A DNA stretch of 64,000 nucleotides. Source: Roseiarcus sp963823165. GTDB taxonomy: Bacteria > Pseudomonadota > Alphaproteobacteria > Rhizobiales > Beijerinckiaceae. A model generated the notes under the pieces. That model was not told the DNA's origin. It ran no database searches and saw only the letters and a list, made by a program, of their open reading frames with translations. Shown here piece after piece: positions 45,105 to 54,109 of the stretch; the stretch's first letter is position 1; each line of letters begins with the position of its first letter. The DNA lies in the NCBI GenBank assembly GCA_963823165.1, contig CAWGKV010000030.1:85672-149671 (forward strand). Direction: 5' to 3'. The position numbers and the translations under genes are program-made.

Positions 45105-46406
45105 CTACCGCATGTTGCCCGTGTGCCCGAGGGAATAGCGGCCGGGCTGCGGCCAGACCGTAAGCCCGTGCGGCATGCCGCCGACGGGGATGGTCTTCAC
45201 CGAGCCGTCTTCGGTGTTGAAGGCGTAGATCACGCCGTCGTAGCGGCCCGAGAGCCACAGCCACTTACCGTCGGGGCTGACATTGCCCATGTCCGGACTG
45301 CCGCCGCCCGGAATCGTCCAATTGGCGACGACCTTGCGCGTGGCGAAGTCGATCACCGACACGCTGCCCTTGCCGTCTTTCTGGCCGGCTATGTTGTGGC
45401 TGCCGCGATTGGAGACATAGAGTTTCGTCCCGTCGCGGCTGGGATAGAGCCCGTGGGCGCCGACCCCGGTCGGAATGAAGCCCATCTGCCCGAACGAGTC
45501 GCCGTCGATGACGAGCACGCCGTCGCCGATCAGGTCGGCGACGAAAAACACCTTGCCGCCCGGCGCGACCCTGATGTCCTGTGGCATGTGGCCGGGCGTG
45601 AGCGGCAGCGTTTCGACCAGCCTGTGATGGACGAGGTCGATCTTTGCGAGCGAGTCGTTGAACTCGCAGGTGAATATGGCGTAGGAGCCGTCGGGCGAAA
45701 AATCGGCGTGGTTGATCCCGGCGCATTGCGGCGTGTTGATGTAGCCCTGCAGCTCCATCGTATGCGGATCGCGGAATTCGAGGCGGCGCATCGCCTCGGC
45801 GACCATGATCGCCGACTTGCCGTCGGGAGTGAAATAGAGGTTGTAGGAATCGGGCACGTCGATCGCCTTGCCGAGCTTGCCGGTCTTCGGGTCGATCGGC
45901 ATCACGTCGGCATGGCCGCCGCGGTAGGTGATGTCGCCCGACACCCACAATGTCTGCAGGTCCCATGACGGCACGATATGCTCGGGGCTCGGAATCGCGG
46001 TCAGGCTTTCGATCAGTTTGAAGGTCTCGGGGTCGATCACGTCGACCTTGCCGGTCGTGAGATTGGGCGAGTAGACCCGGTACAGATGGCCGGCGACGGC
46101 GGGGCTGAACATCCCCGCGCCGGCCCCGGCGTAGACGTTGTTGGGATCGACCGGCGCCGGCATGGAGAGGTTGGCCGGCGGCAGATCGATCGGCTTCTCC
46201 GGCCCGAGCTGGTAGGCGGCGAGCCTGATGAAGTCGCTTGCCGTCCGGCCTGCCTCGCCGACGCCGTGGCAGATGGCGGCGCATTTTGCGGCGTCCGCGC
46301 ACACCGAGGGGATGGTGAAAGACTGCGCTGTCTGAAGCGCGGAATCCGGTCCGACGATCGCGGACAGCGCCAAGGCTGATGCGCCGAACCACCCGATCAA
46401 GCGCAT
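45105..46406 (-). CDS. secreted YVTN-type beta-propeller protein
   Basis: A 433-residue exported protein with a signal peptide (LIGWFGASALALSAIVG). Repeated blades such as GKVDVIDPETFKLIESL, ADFSPDGSYAIFTCEF, GLYPSRDGTKLYVSNRG and GNVSPDGKWLWLSGRY define the propeller (PQQ-dependent or YncE-like family). Near the N-terminus CAAICHG has a CX3CH spacing close to but not the classic CXXCH heme site, so heme binding is doubtful. ATG 46406 has GGAGGGAC about 10 bases upstream. Ligand unknown. Confidence 0.85.
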   Translation of the reverse strand: MRLIGWFGASALALSAIVGPDSALQTAQSFTIPSVCADAAKCAAICHGVGEAGRTASDFIRLAAYQLGPEKPIDLPPANLSMPAPVDPNNVYAGAGAGMFSPAVAGHLYRVYSPNLTTGKVDVIDPETFKLIESLTAIPSPEHIVPSWDLQTLWVSGDITYRGGHADVMPIDPKTGKLGKAIDVPDSYNLYFTPDGKSAIMVAEAMRRLEFRDPHTMELQGYINTPQCAGINHADFSPDGSYAIFTCEFNDSLAKIDLVHHRLVETLPLTPGHMPQDIRVAPGGKVFFVADLIGDGVLVIDGDSFGQMGFIPTGVGAHGLYPSRDGTKLYVSNRGSHNIAGQKDGKGSVSVIDFATRKVVANWTIPGGGSPDMGNVSPDGKWLWLSGRYDGVIYAFNTEDGSVKTIPVGGMPHGLTVWPQPGRYSLGHTGNMR

Positions 46407-46571
46407 TGTCCGCCTGTCCCTCCAATTCAACCCCGTCCGCCTGGACCAAATTGCATGCGCCGAATGCTATGACTGGACGATGAACGGCAGCCTCCAAACG
46501 CGTCGCAAGGTTCACCGGTTCCGCCGGCGACGTCGATGGCGCTCTTGCGGCACATCCCCTATTCTTCCGGC
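46407..46571. other. intergenic region between divergent genes
   Basis: 165 bp between the propeller and polA genes. Must hold both promoters; none is distinct by sequence. Confidence 0.3.
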
Positions 46572-49571
46572 ATGATCCAGCCCCACCGCCCGGTCGGCCC
46601 CGGCGACCACGTTTTTCTCGTCGATGGCTCCTCGTTCGTCTTCCGCGCCTACTATCAGTCGATTCGGCAGGACCAGAAGTACAATTATCGGGCCGACCGG
46701 CTGCCGATGGGCGCGGTTCGGCTGTTCGCCACCAAGTTGCTGCAGTTCATCCGCGACGGCGCGCCGGCGATCAAGCCCACCCATCTGGCGATCATTTTCG
46801 ACAAGTCCGAGAATTCGTTCCGCCGGGAAATCTATCCTCCTTACAAGAGCCATCGCCCCGATCCGCCGACCGATCTCGTGCCGCAGTTCCCGCTGATGCG
46901 CGCGACGGTGCGCGCCTTCGGCATGATCCCGGTCGAGCAAGACCGCTACGAGGCGGACGATCTCATCGCGACCTACGCCCGCGAGGCGCGCGAAAAGGGC
47001 GCGGACGTCCTGATCGTCTCGGCCGACAAGGACCTGATGCAACTGATCGAGCCTGGTGTGTCGATGTACGACCCGGCCTCCGGCGAAGCGGGCGCAAAAG
47101 GCGCGCGCGAGGAGCGCCGCATCGGGCTCGCCGAAGTGAAGGAATATTTCGGTCTCGGGCCGGACAAGGTCGTCGACATCCAGGCGCTCGCCGGCGATTC
47201 GACCGACAACGTGCCCGGGGCCCCCGGGGTGGGGGTGAAGACCGCCGCCCAGCTCATCGGCGAATACGGCGATCTCGATACGCTGCTCGCCCGCGCGAAC
47301 GAGATCAAGCAGCCCAAGCGGCGCGAGGCGCTGACCCTGCCCGAAAACGTCGAGCGCATCCGCGTCTCGAAGGCGCTCGTGACGCTCGTGCGCGACGTAA
47401 CCCTCGAGACTCCGCTCGAGGCGCTCGCGACGCCGAAGCTCGACGGAAAGGAGTTGATCGCGTTCTTCAAGGCGATGGAGCTCACGACGATCACCCGGCG
47501 GGTCGCCGAAATATGCGGGATTGACGCGTCCTCGATCGAGCCCGACCCTCGGTTTGCCGGCCCTGCGGGCTGGCAAGGACGCGAGGGAGAAGCGGCGCTG
47601 GCGAAAGCGCAGGAGGAGGCGGCGCCCGCGGTCGCTCCCGGGGCGGCGCCTGCTGCGGCCAATGTGACGACGCCGGCCGATCTCGTCGCGGCGCGGTCGA
47701 GCGAGGCGAAGGCGCCGGTCGACCGCGCGCGATACAGAACAATGCGCACGATCGACGAGCTCAAAGCCTTCATGGCGCTGGCGCATGAGGCCGGTCTCGT
47801 CGCGTTCGACGCCCGAATGTCCTCGCTCGATCCGCTTCAGGCGGATCTCGTCGGCGTCTCGCTCGCGGTGGCGCCGGCTGAAGCATACTACGTTCCGATC
47901 GGGCATCGCCTCAGCGCCGACGATCTCTTCAGCGGCGGCGGACTTGCGCCGAACCAGATCCGGGAAGAGGACGCGCTCGCGCTGCTAAAGCCGTTGTTGG
48001 AGGCGCCGGGCGTTCTCAAGATCGGCCACGACGTCAAGTTCGGCGTGCAAACATTCGCGCAAAAGGGTGTCGCTCTGGCGCCGATCGACGACACGATGCT
48101 GATCTCCTATGCGCTCGACGGGGGGCTGGCCGGCGTCCACGGACTGGACGAACTCTCGGAACGGTTCCTGGGCCACAAGCCGATTCGACTGAACGAAGTC
48201 ACCGGGTCCGGCCGCAACCTCGTCGGCTTCGACCGGGTGGCGATCGACAGGGCGACCGAATACGCGGCGGAGAACGCCGACCTGATTCTGCGCCTGTGGC
48301 GGACGCTGAAGCCGCGTCTCGCCGCCGAGCGCGTCGCGACCGTTTACGAGACGCTCGAGCGCCCCCTGGTTCCGGTGCTCGCTCGCATGGAGCGGCGCGG
48401 AATCGCCATTGACCGGCAGATGCTGTCCAGGCTCGCGGGCGACTTCGCCCAGACCATGGGGCGGCTCGAGGACGAGATCGCGAAGATGGTCGGCGCGCCG
48501 TTCAATCCCGGCTCGCCGAAGCAGCTCGGCGACATCCTGTTCGGCCAGATGGGTTTGCCCGGCGGCAAGCGCACCGCGACCGGCGCGTGGTCGACCACGG
48601 CGAGCGTCCTCGAAGACCTCGCCGCCGAGGGACATCAGCTGCCGGCGCGCGTCCTCGAGTGGCGGCAGGTCTCCAAGCTCAAGTCGACATACGCCGACGC
48701 GCTGCCGGGCTTCGTCAACCCCTCGACCGGCCGGGTGCACACCTCCTACGCGCTCGCCGCGACCACGACCGGCCGGCTGTCGTCATCGGAGCCCAATCTG
48801 CAGAATATTCCGGTGCGCACGGAGGAAGGCCGCAAGATCCGCCGCGCTTTCGTCGCAGGGCCCGGCGCCAAGCTGATCTCCGCCGATTACAGCCAGATCG
48901 AGCTTCGCCTGCTCGCCCACATCGCCGATATTCCGGCGCTGAAGAAAGCCTTCGCCGAAGGGCTCGACATTCACGCGATGACCGCGTCCGAGATGTTCGG
49001 CGTGCCGATCCAGGGCATGCCGGGCGAAATCCGCCGGCGGGCGAAGGCGATCAACTTCGGCATCATTTACGGCATCTCGGCCTTCGGCCTGGCGAACCAG
49101 CTCGGCATCGCCCGCGAGGAGGCCGGGGCGTACATCAAGAAGTACTTCGAGCGCTTCCCGGGCATCCGGGACTATATGGACGCCACCAAGAAAGCGGCGC
49201 ACGCCGACGGCTATGTGACGACCATCTTCGGCCGCAAGTGCCACTATCCGCGGATCAACGCGTCGAACGTCTCGGAGCGGGCCTTCAACGAGCGCGCCGC
49301 CATCAACGCGCCGATCCAGGGCTCCGCCGCCGACATCATCCGCCGCGCGATGATCCGCATGGACGGGGCGCTTGCGCGCGCTGGCCTGAGCGCGCGCATG
49401 CTACTGACGGTGCACGACGAACTCGTGTTCGAGGCGCCGGACGAAGAGATCGAGGCGACGCTTCCGGTGGTGACGCGGGTGATGGTCGAGGCGCCCGAGC
49501 CGGCGCTCCGCCTGCACGTCCCGCTACAGGTCGAGGCTCGCGCGGCGCGGAACTGGGAGGAGGCGCATTAG
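46572..49571 (+). CDS. polA: DNA polymerase I, with degenerate 3'-5' exonuclease site
   Basis: A 999-residue polymerase for Okazaki fragment processing and repair. The 5' nuclease domain has YEADDLIATYA and LAGDSTDNVPGAPGVGVKTA. Polymerase motifs A (SADYSQIELRLLAH), B (RRRAKAINFGIIYGIS) and C (LTVHDELVFE) are intact. The central exonuclease domain is present but the catalytic carboxylates are mostly lost: FDARMSSLD (Asp about 413 kept, expected Glu at 415 is Arg), KFG (Gly about 491 instead of Asp) and YAAENAD (Asn about 568 instead of Asp). ATG 46572 fits the family N-terminus; 46536 is an upstream alternative. Confidence 0.94.
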   Translation: MIQPHRPVGPGDHVFLVDGSSFVFRAYYQSIRQDQKYNYRADRLPMGAVRLFATKLLQFIRDGAPAIKPTHLAIIFDKSENSFRREIYPPYKSHRPDPPTDLVPQFPLMRATVRAFGMIPVEQDRYEADDLIATYAREAREKGADVLIVSADKDLMQLIEPGVSMYDPASGEAGAKGAREERRIGLAEVKEYFGLGPDKVVDIQALAGDSTDNVPGAPGVGVKTAAQLIGEYGDLDTLLARANEIKQPKRREALTLPENVERIRVSKALVTLVRDVTLETPLEALATPKLDGKELIAFFKAMELTTITRRVAEICGIDASSIEPDPRFAGPAGWQGREGEAALAKAQEEAAPAVAPGAAPAAANVTTPADLVAARSSEAKAPVDRARYRTMRTIDELKAFMALAHEAGLVAFDARMSSLDPLQADLVGVSLAVAPAEAYYVPIGHRLSADDLFSGGGLAPNQIREEDALALLKPLLEAPGVLKIGHDVKFGVQTFAQKGVALAPIDDTMLISYALDGGLAGVHGLDELSERFLGHKPIRLNEVTGSGRNLVGFDRVAIDRATEYAAENADLILRLWRTLKPRLAAERVATVYETLERPLVPVLARMERRGIAIDRQMLSRLAGDFAQTMGRLEDEIAKMVGAPFNPGSPKQLGDILFGQMGLPGGKRTATGAWSTTASVLEDLAAEGHQLPARVLEWRQVSKLKSTYADALPGFVNPSTGRVHTSYALAATTTGRLSSSEPNLQNIPVRTEEGRKIRRAFVAGPGAKLISADYSQIELRLLAHIADIPALKKAFAEGLDIHAMTASEMFGVPIQGMPGEIRRRAKAINFGIIYGISAFGLANQLGIAREEAGAYIKKYFERFPGIRDYMDATKKAAHADGYVTTIFGRKCHYPRINASNVSERAFNERAAINAPIQGSAADIIRRAMIRMDGALARAGLSARMLLTVHDELVFEAPDEEIEATLPVVTRVMVEAPEPALRLHVPLQVEARAARNWEEAH

Positions 49572-50250
49572 AGCAGAGTCCGATCAAGTTGGATCCTAGC
49601 CGCGGGCGGCGAAGGAATTTGTGGATTCGGGCGGAAAATGTCGGCGAAGGCTTCGATTGCCCTGATCCAGGCCGGCGACGATCCGCTCCGCGGGCTTGCG
49701 CAGATAGAAGCCTTCTCGATAGGGTTCATGTTTTCCGAAGGATGACGCGCTACACGACCAATTTTTCCCAAGCCAAACCAAACTTTTCCCAGCCAGACAG
49801 CAAGAAAACCAAGGAAATCGGCTTGGATTTCTTTGGATTCCTTTGGATTTCCTTGGATTCCTTCGTCCGATTCCGGGCTTTTCAATGGGTTACGAGCGAC
49901 GCCGAGCGGCAAAAAGTTTATGCCGACTGGCGAACGCGATTTCTTCTGTCTAACCGAACACGGTCTCCGCGAAGCCTAAGGCCACAATGCATCGTGTCAG
50001 CGTCCTTTGCCCGCCTCACCTGCCTGGGCCGTCAAAGGCGCGGCGACAAAACAATCTTGACAGGGAGTTCCTGAAATATTATGAACAAAAAAAGAACAAT
50101 CTTGTCGGAACGCTGGAGACAACGGGGTTAGCTGCATTGGACTGTCGAAGCCAAGAATGAAATGGAGGTCGTCGGCGTCCAGCCGCAGCCGATCGGAACC
50201 CGCTCCCAGCGTGAGTAGACCGAAGCGCAGAGACGCCGCGCCAGACCTCG
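49572..50250. other. intergenic region with low-complexity repeat
   Basis: 679 bp downstream of polA with no confident gene. At 49820-49862 a low-complexity run of about 10-12 bp repeats (CTTTGGATTCCTTTGGATTT...) stands out in this GC-rich DNA. An ORF on the minus strand (49568-49912) contains NPKESKEIQ-type low-complexity peptide, likely not a real protein. From 50251 the GC-rich dispersed element begins. Confidence 0.45.
49820..49862. repeat. degenerate short tandem repeat (CCTTTGGATT)
   Basis: Four or five imperfect copies of about 10-12 bp (CTTTGGATTC, CTTTGGATTT, CCTTGGATTC) in a row. AT content is far above surroundings. See the intergenic entry. Confidence 0.8.
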
Positions 50251-50366
50251 TCTCTTCTTCCCGTTCGCGGGAAGAAGGTCGGGATCAGGGGTGAGGCAAG
50301 TGATCTCGCGGCCAGCTACCGAGCCTCTCGCCCCGTCCGCTCTCCGCGCTCGCGGGGAGAGGGAGA
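50251..50366. repeat. GC-rich dispersed element before zapE
   Basis: TTCTTCCCGTTCGCGGGAAG at 50258-50277 and CTCTCCGCGCTCGCGGGGAG at 50340-50359 are hairpins of the same class as at 22943-23098. The right arm provides GGGGAGAGGGAG, the ribosome site of the zapE start at 50368. Confidence 0.6.
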
Positions 50367-50367
50367 C

Positions 50368-51534
50368 GTGACGACTGTCGGCGAGCAATACCGCGCGCTC
50401 GTTCTCGATCATCAGTTCGAATTTGACGCCGCGCAGGCGGCGCTCGCCGACAAGCTCGACGCGCTCTCATCGCGGCTTCGCGGCTACAAGGCCGACGTCA
50501 GGTCGAGCGCCTTTGCGCGCTTCATGGGGATCAGGCCGGCGGAGCCGCCACGCGGCCTCTACATCCACGGTCCGGTCGGACGCGGCAAAACGATGCTGAT
50601 GGACCTCTTCTTCGACACCGTCGAAGTCCCGCAGAAACGACGCGCGCATTTCCATTCCTTCATGGCGGACGCGCATGCGCGCCTGCACCAATGGCGCCAG
50701 GCGAGCAAGCGAGGAGAAGCGACCGGCGACGACCCGATCGCTCCGGTCGCCGCAGAGCTCGCGCACGAGGCCTCCCTCCTCTGCTTCGACGAATTCGCGG
50801 TGCGGGATATCGCCGACGCGATGATTTTGTCCCGGTTGTTCAGCGCGCTGTTTTCCGCCGGCGTCGTCGTGGTTGCGACGTCGAACGTCGCTCCCAATGA
50901 TCTTTACAAGGACGGCCTCAACCGCGCGCTGTTCCTTCCCTTCATCGCCCTCCTGCGGGAACGCCTCGATGTCGTCGAGCTCGACTCGGGCGCTGATTAC
51001 CGGCTGGAGAAGCTCGTCCGGGCGCCGGTCTATTACACTCCCCTTGGGCCCAAGGCCGACGCGGCGCTCGACGCGGCTTTTTTCGCCCTAGCAGGCGTCC
51101 GGCAGGCCCCGCCGGCGCAGATCGAGCTCCTCGGCCGTTTTCTCGACGTGCCGCAGGCGGCCGACGGCGTCGCGCGGTTCGATTTCGATGAGCTCTGCAG
51201 GCGACCGCTCGGCTCGTCCGATTATCTCGAAGTCGCCGAGCGCTTCCATACCGTCTTCATCGATCGGATCCCGATCCTTGCGGCGGAAGAGCGCAACGAG
51301 GCCAAGCGCTTCATCATCCTCGTCGATGCGCTGTACGACATGCGGGTCAAGCTGATCGCCTCCGCCGCGGCGGAGCCGCAGGCGCTGTTCGCCGGCGCCG
51401 ACGGCGCGGAAGCGTTCGAATTCGCTCGCACGGCCTCGCGGCTTTTCGAGATGCGCTCGGCGGACTACCTGGCCCTGCCGCACGGACGCGACGAGTTGCG
51501 GTCGGGCGACCTCGGCGGCATCGCGGAGACGTGA
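50368..51534 (+). CDS. zapE: cell division protein ZapE (AFG1-like ATPase)
   Basis: A 388-residue AAA-type ATPase. Walker A HGPVGRGKTMLMD (about 66-78), Walker B LLCFDEFAVRDIADAM, and later ATSNVAPNDLYKDGLNRALFLPFI with the arginine region and SADYLALPHGRDELR-like end. ZapE helps cell division under stress in E. coli; AFG1 homologs handle membrane proteins in mitochondria. GTG 50368 with a strong ribosome site that comes from the adjacent repeat element. Confidence 0.94.
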   Translation: MTTVGEQYRALVLDHQFEFDAAQAALADKLDALSSRLRGYKADVRSSAFARFMGIRPAEPPRGLYIHGPVGRGKTMLMDLFFDTVEVPQKRRAHFHSFMADAHARLHQWRQASKRGEATGDDPIAPVAAELAHEASLLCFDEFAVRDIADAMILSRLFSALFSAGVVVVATSNVAPNDLYKDGLNRALFLPFIALLRERLDVVELDSGADYRLEKLVRAPVYYTPLGPKADAALDAAFFALAGVRQAPPAQIELLGRFLDVPQAADGVARFDFDELCRRPLGSSDYLEVAERFHTVFIDRIPILAAEERNEAKRFIILVDALYDMRVKLIASAAAEPQALFAGADGAEAFEFARTASRLFEMRSADYLALPHGRDELRSGDLGGIAET

Positions 51535-51596
51535 GCGGCGACCGTCGCGGCGCCGGCGATGACGCATAGGACGCTCGGGTCCGGCAGGCCCGTGAT

Positions 51597-51621
51597 TGTA
51601 GGCGCGGTCACCGACCGCGCC
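51597..51621. repeat. dispersed palindrome, copy D
   Basis: TGTAGGCGCGGTCACCGACC followed by GCGCC: 9-bp stem GGCGCGGTC/GACCGCGCC with a 3-base loop. Located between convergent zapE and the PhnD-like gene, where it may also assist termination. Confidence 0.75.
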
Positions 51622-51685
51622 GCCACGCTCGATAGGGGCCGGAAAGGGCCGGAAGGACGCCCCTATCGACGGGCTGTGGAGCCGG

Positions 51686-52501
51686 CTACTGAAGCGCGGG
51701 ATAGCCGGCCGCCTCGGCGTCCCGCTCGATTTCGCAAATCCGCTCGTAGTCGGCGGACGTGGTCGGCCGCGCCCCTGTGAGGCCGAGCGCGCCGAGAGAT
51801 TCTGCGAGGTCTGGATCCGCGAGCGAAGCGAAGAGCGCGTTTCGCACGGCGGCGACCGTCTCGTCCGGCAATCCGGCGGCGGCGATGAACGGCAGCCCCG
51901 GCGAGGGCGGGCTTTCGGCGACCACCGCAACGCGCTCGACGAGGCGGGGACGCAACCTTTGCAGGAGTCCGAACGTCACGCAGTCGATTGCGGCGAGGTC
52001 CGCGCGCCGGTCGGCGACCGCCTCGAGGCTCGCCAGATGCGAGCCGGTGACGATGACTGCGGCGAAGAACCGGGCGCGGCGTGCGAGCGGGGCGATCGTC
52101 GCGCGAAAAAGGTTCATGCCGCTGTCGCTGTCCCAGCCGTTGACCGCCGCGACGGCGCCGCGAAACGCCTCGAGGTTGCGGCGTGGATCGCGCGCGGCGC
52201 AGACGACGAAGCTGCGCCGCCAGGCGCCGTTGCAGCCGGCGAAGGAATACTCCGGCGTCGCGACCAGCACGACCGCATCGCGCAGCGCCTTCACGTAGGG
52301 GTAGCCGCAGGTCTGGGCGAACAGCAGCGTCCGGTTTCGCCAGAGAGCCGCGGGGTCGCTGCCCCGGTCAAGTCGCTCCGGAGCCTCGACTTCCTGCGCG
52401 CGCAGCGAAGCCGCGACTGAAAGCCAAAGTGCGTCGTTCGCCGCGGCGATTTCCGGCAAATCGTACATCGGCAGCGCCGCGACCAGGGCGCCGCCTCTCA
52501 T
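51686..52501 (-). CDS. PhnD-like solute-binding domain protein without signal peptide
   Basis: A 271-residue protein with the phosphonate-binding PBP fold of PhnD: LFAQTCGYPYVKAL, VLVATPEYSFAGCNG, GWDSDSGMNLFRATI, VTGSHLASLEAVADRRADLAAIDCVTF and SPPSPGLPFIAAAGLP. It lacks a signal peptide and lipobox, so it appears cytoplasmic or exported by other means. ATG 52501 overlaps the stop of the desaturase by 4 bases. No ABC transporter partner nearby, so substrate unknown. Confidence 0.82.
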   Translation of the reverse strand: MRGGALVAALPMYDLPEIAAANDALWLSVAASLRAQEVEAPERLDRGSDPAALWRNRTLLFAQTCGYPYVKALRDAVVLVATPEYSFAGCNGAWRRSFVVCAARDPRRNLEAFRGAVAAVNGWDSDSGMNLFRATIAPLARRARFFAAVIVTGSHLASLEAVADRRADLAAIDCVTFGLLQRLRPRLVERVAVVAESPPSPGLPFIAAAGLPDETVAAVRNALFASLADPDLAESLGALGLTGARPTTSADYERICEIERDAEAAGYPALQ

Positions 52502-53421
52502 GCCACGCGGCCGATCCACTCGGGATGAACGAGGCGGTCGTGCGGCGTCAGCAAGTAGCGCCGCGCGACGTCGAAATACGAGCGATAGACGAGCCCTCCG
52601 TTGCGTTCGATCAGCGCGACGCGGTTCAGCCTGTAGAACCTCGGGATCTGATACCACGCCAATCCGCCGCGCATGTGATGGGCGACATGGAGGTTGTTGT
52701 AAAGGAACAACAGCCCGAGAATGGTCGCGTTCTCGACGATTGCCGTGCGCCTCTCTGGTGCGGCGTCCGCGCGGTGCTCGGCGAAGGAGCGCACCATCGC
52801 CAAACTCATGCCAGGATAGACGAAGCACGCGGCATAGAGCCAGATCGGCATGCGGCAGACGCCGACGACCCAGACCAGGACCGGGATGCACTGGACGCAA
52901 TGAAAGAAGAGAACGGCGCGTCCCCCCGCCCTGCCGCTCCACGCATCCCGAACCGTGGCCGAGACGGTTCGGGAGATCATCCACGCGGGACCCAGGGCGA
53001 TCCGGCCGAGCAGGGTCGATTGCGCTCCGGCCATGGCGCGGCGGAACGCGCCGAGGTCGCGCCAGCCTGCCGAAGTAAAGTAATAGCTTTCGGGATCCTC
53101 GAACGGGTCGGTCAGATTGGCGTCCTGGTGATGACGCAGATGGGTGGTGCGGTAGGTCGAAAACGGCAGCCAAAAGGCCAACGGCCATATCCCGATCGCC
53201 TGGTTGACAAAACGGCTCGGCGTCGGATGGCCATGGATGACCTCGTGCTGCAGGTTCATCTGCCAGGCGATGATCCAGGCCCCGGCCAGCGTCAGCGCCG
53301 GCCAAGGGAATTCGCGCCAAAAGAAAGTCGCCAGGAACCACAAGCCGTAGATGACGGCCGCCAGCGCGATCGTCGGCCACTCGATACGACGGCCGAGTGG
53401 CGGCACCTCAATAATATCCAA
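52498..53421 (-). CDS. fatty acid desaturase
   Basis: A 307-residue integral membrane di-iron enzyme. Three His boxes are visible: HEVIHGHP (about 59-66), HLRHHQD (about 95-101) and NLHVAHHM (about 246-253). Two pairs of spans. It introduces a double bond into acyl chains or acts on related lipids. The start is uncertain: TTG at 53421 with GGGGAGAG upstream, or GTG at 53406. Forms an operon with the PhnD-like gene. Confidence 0.9.
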   Translation of the reverse strand: MDIIEVPPLGRRIEWPTIALAAVIYGLWFLATFFWREFPWPALTLAGAWIIAWQMNLQHEVIHGHPTPSRFVNQAIGIWPLAFWLPFSTYRTTHLRHHQDANLTDPFEDPESYYFTSAGWRDLGAFRRAMAGAQSTLLGRIALGPAWMISRTVSATVRDAWSGRAGGRAVLFFHCVQCIPVLVWVVGVCRMPIWLYAACFVYPGMSLAMVRSFAEHRADAAPERRTAIVENATILGLLFLYNNLHVAHHMRGGLAWYQIPRFYRLNRVALIERNGGLVYRSYFDVARRYLLTPHDRLVHPEWIGRVA

Positions 53422-53425
53422 CCCG

Positions 53426-53456
53426 CTCTCCCCTCGTCGGGGGAGATTCCCCTGTC
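53426..53456. repeat. GC-rich dispersed element (third copy)
   Basis: CTCTCCCCTCGTCGGGGGAG hairpin-type sequence immediately upstream of the desaturase start, of the same class as at 22943 and 50340. It supplies the purine-rich upstream of the TTG start. Confidence 0.45.
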
Positions 53457-53571
53457 CACCCCCGAATCGGCCTCAAAAAAACACGATTTCTGGGAAACAG
53501 CAATAGAGTTACGCAGGGTCAAAATGGAATATTTTCTTCCCGAGGCGACAAGGTTTTCTCGCCTTCGGGTC

Positions 53572-54069
53572 TCAGGCCCCTCCTGCCTGGCCTTCGGCGG
53601 CGTCGAGCGCCCCCGGCAGGAGTTCGCAGTACAAGAGGCGGGCGGGATCGACCGGCCCGGGCAGCGTGATGCGGCCTGAAGGAACAGGCCGGAACCCCAT
53701 GCGCCCATAGTATGGCTCGTCCCCGACGAGGATCACGAGCTTCCAGCCCGCGGCCCGCGCCGTCTCGAGCGAACGCGTCACCAGGGCCTCGCCGATGCCT
53801 TGGCTGCGGAAGACAGGCTCGACGATCAGCGGTCCGAGGAGGAGCGCCGGCGTCCCTCCGATGGCGATGGGCGTCATGGAATTGGCGCCGACGAGCAGGG
53901 TTCCGACGCGGGCGACGAAACTCAACGAGGGATCGGGCTCCGCTGTCTCTCGGATGCGATAGGCGGTTCGGGCGAACCGGCCGGGACCGAACACCCGCTC
54001 GTTCAGCCGGGCGATATCTGGGGCGTCGTCGAGCGTTTCGGGTTCGATGACGAGCGGAAGGTCGGACAT
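53572..54069 (-). CDS. GNAT family N-acetyltransferase
   Basis: A 165-residue YhbS-like acetyltransferase. The acetyl-CoA-binding motif A is VEPVFRSQGIGEALVTRSLE (RSQGIG), and motif B has LVGDEPYYGRMGFRPVPSG. Substrate unknown. It lies between the desaturase and zwf genes without obvious link. Confidence 0.9.
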   Translation of the reverse strand: MSDLPLVIEPETLDDAPDIARLNERVFGPGRFARTAYRIRETAEPDPSLSFVARVGTLLVGANSMTPIAIGGTPALLLGPLIVEPVFRSQGIGEALVTRSLETARAAGWKLVILVGDEPYYGRMGFRPVPSGRITLPGPVDPARLLYCELLPGALDAAEGQAGGA

Positions 54070-54109
54070 CGCCTACCGCCTAGCACGCGGCGCTGATTGG
54101 CGGAAACGG

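Noticed and set aside
49568..49912. Minus-strand hypothetical gene of 114 codons
   Set aside because: Peptide is low-complexity and arises from the TTTGGATT repeat; no ribosome site or family.
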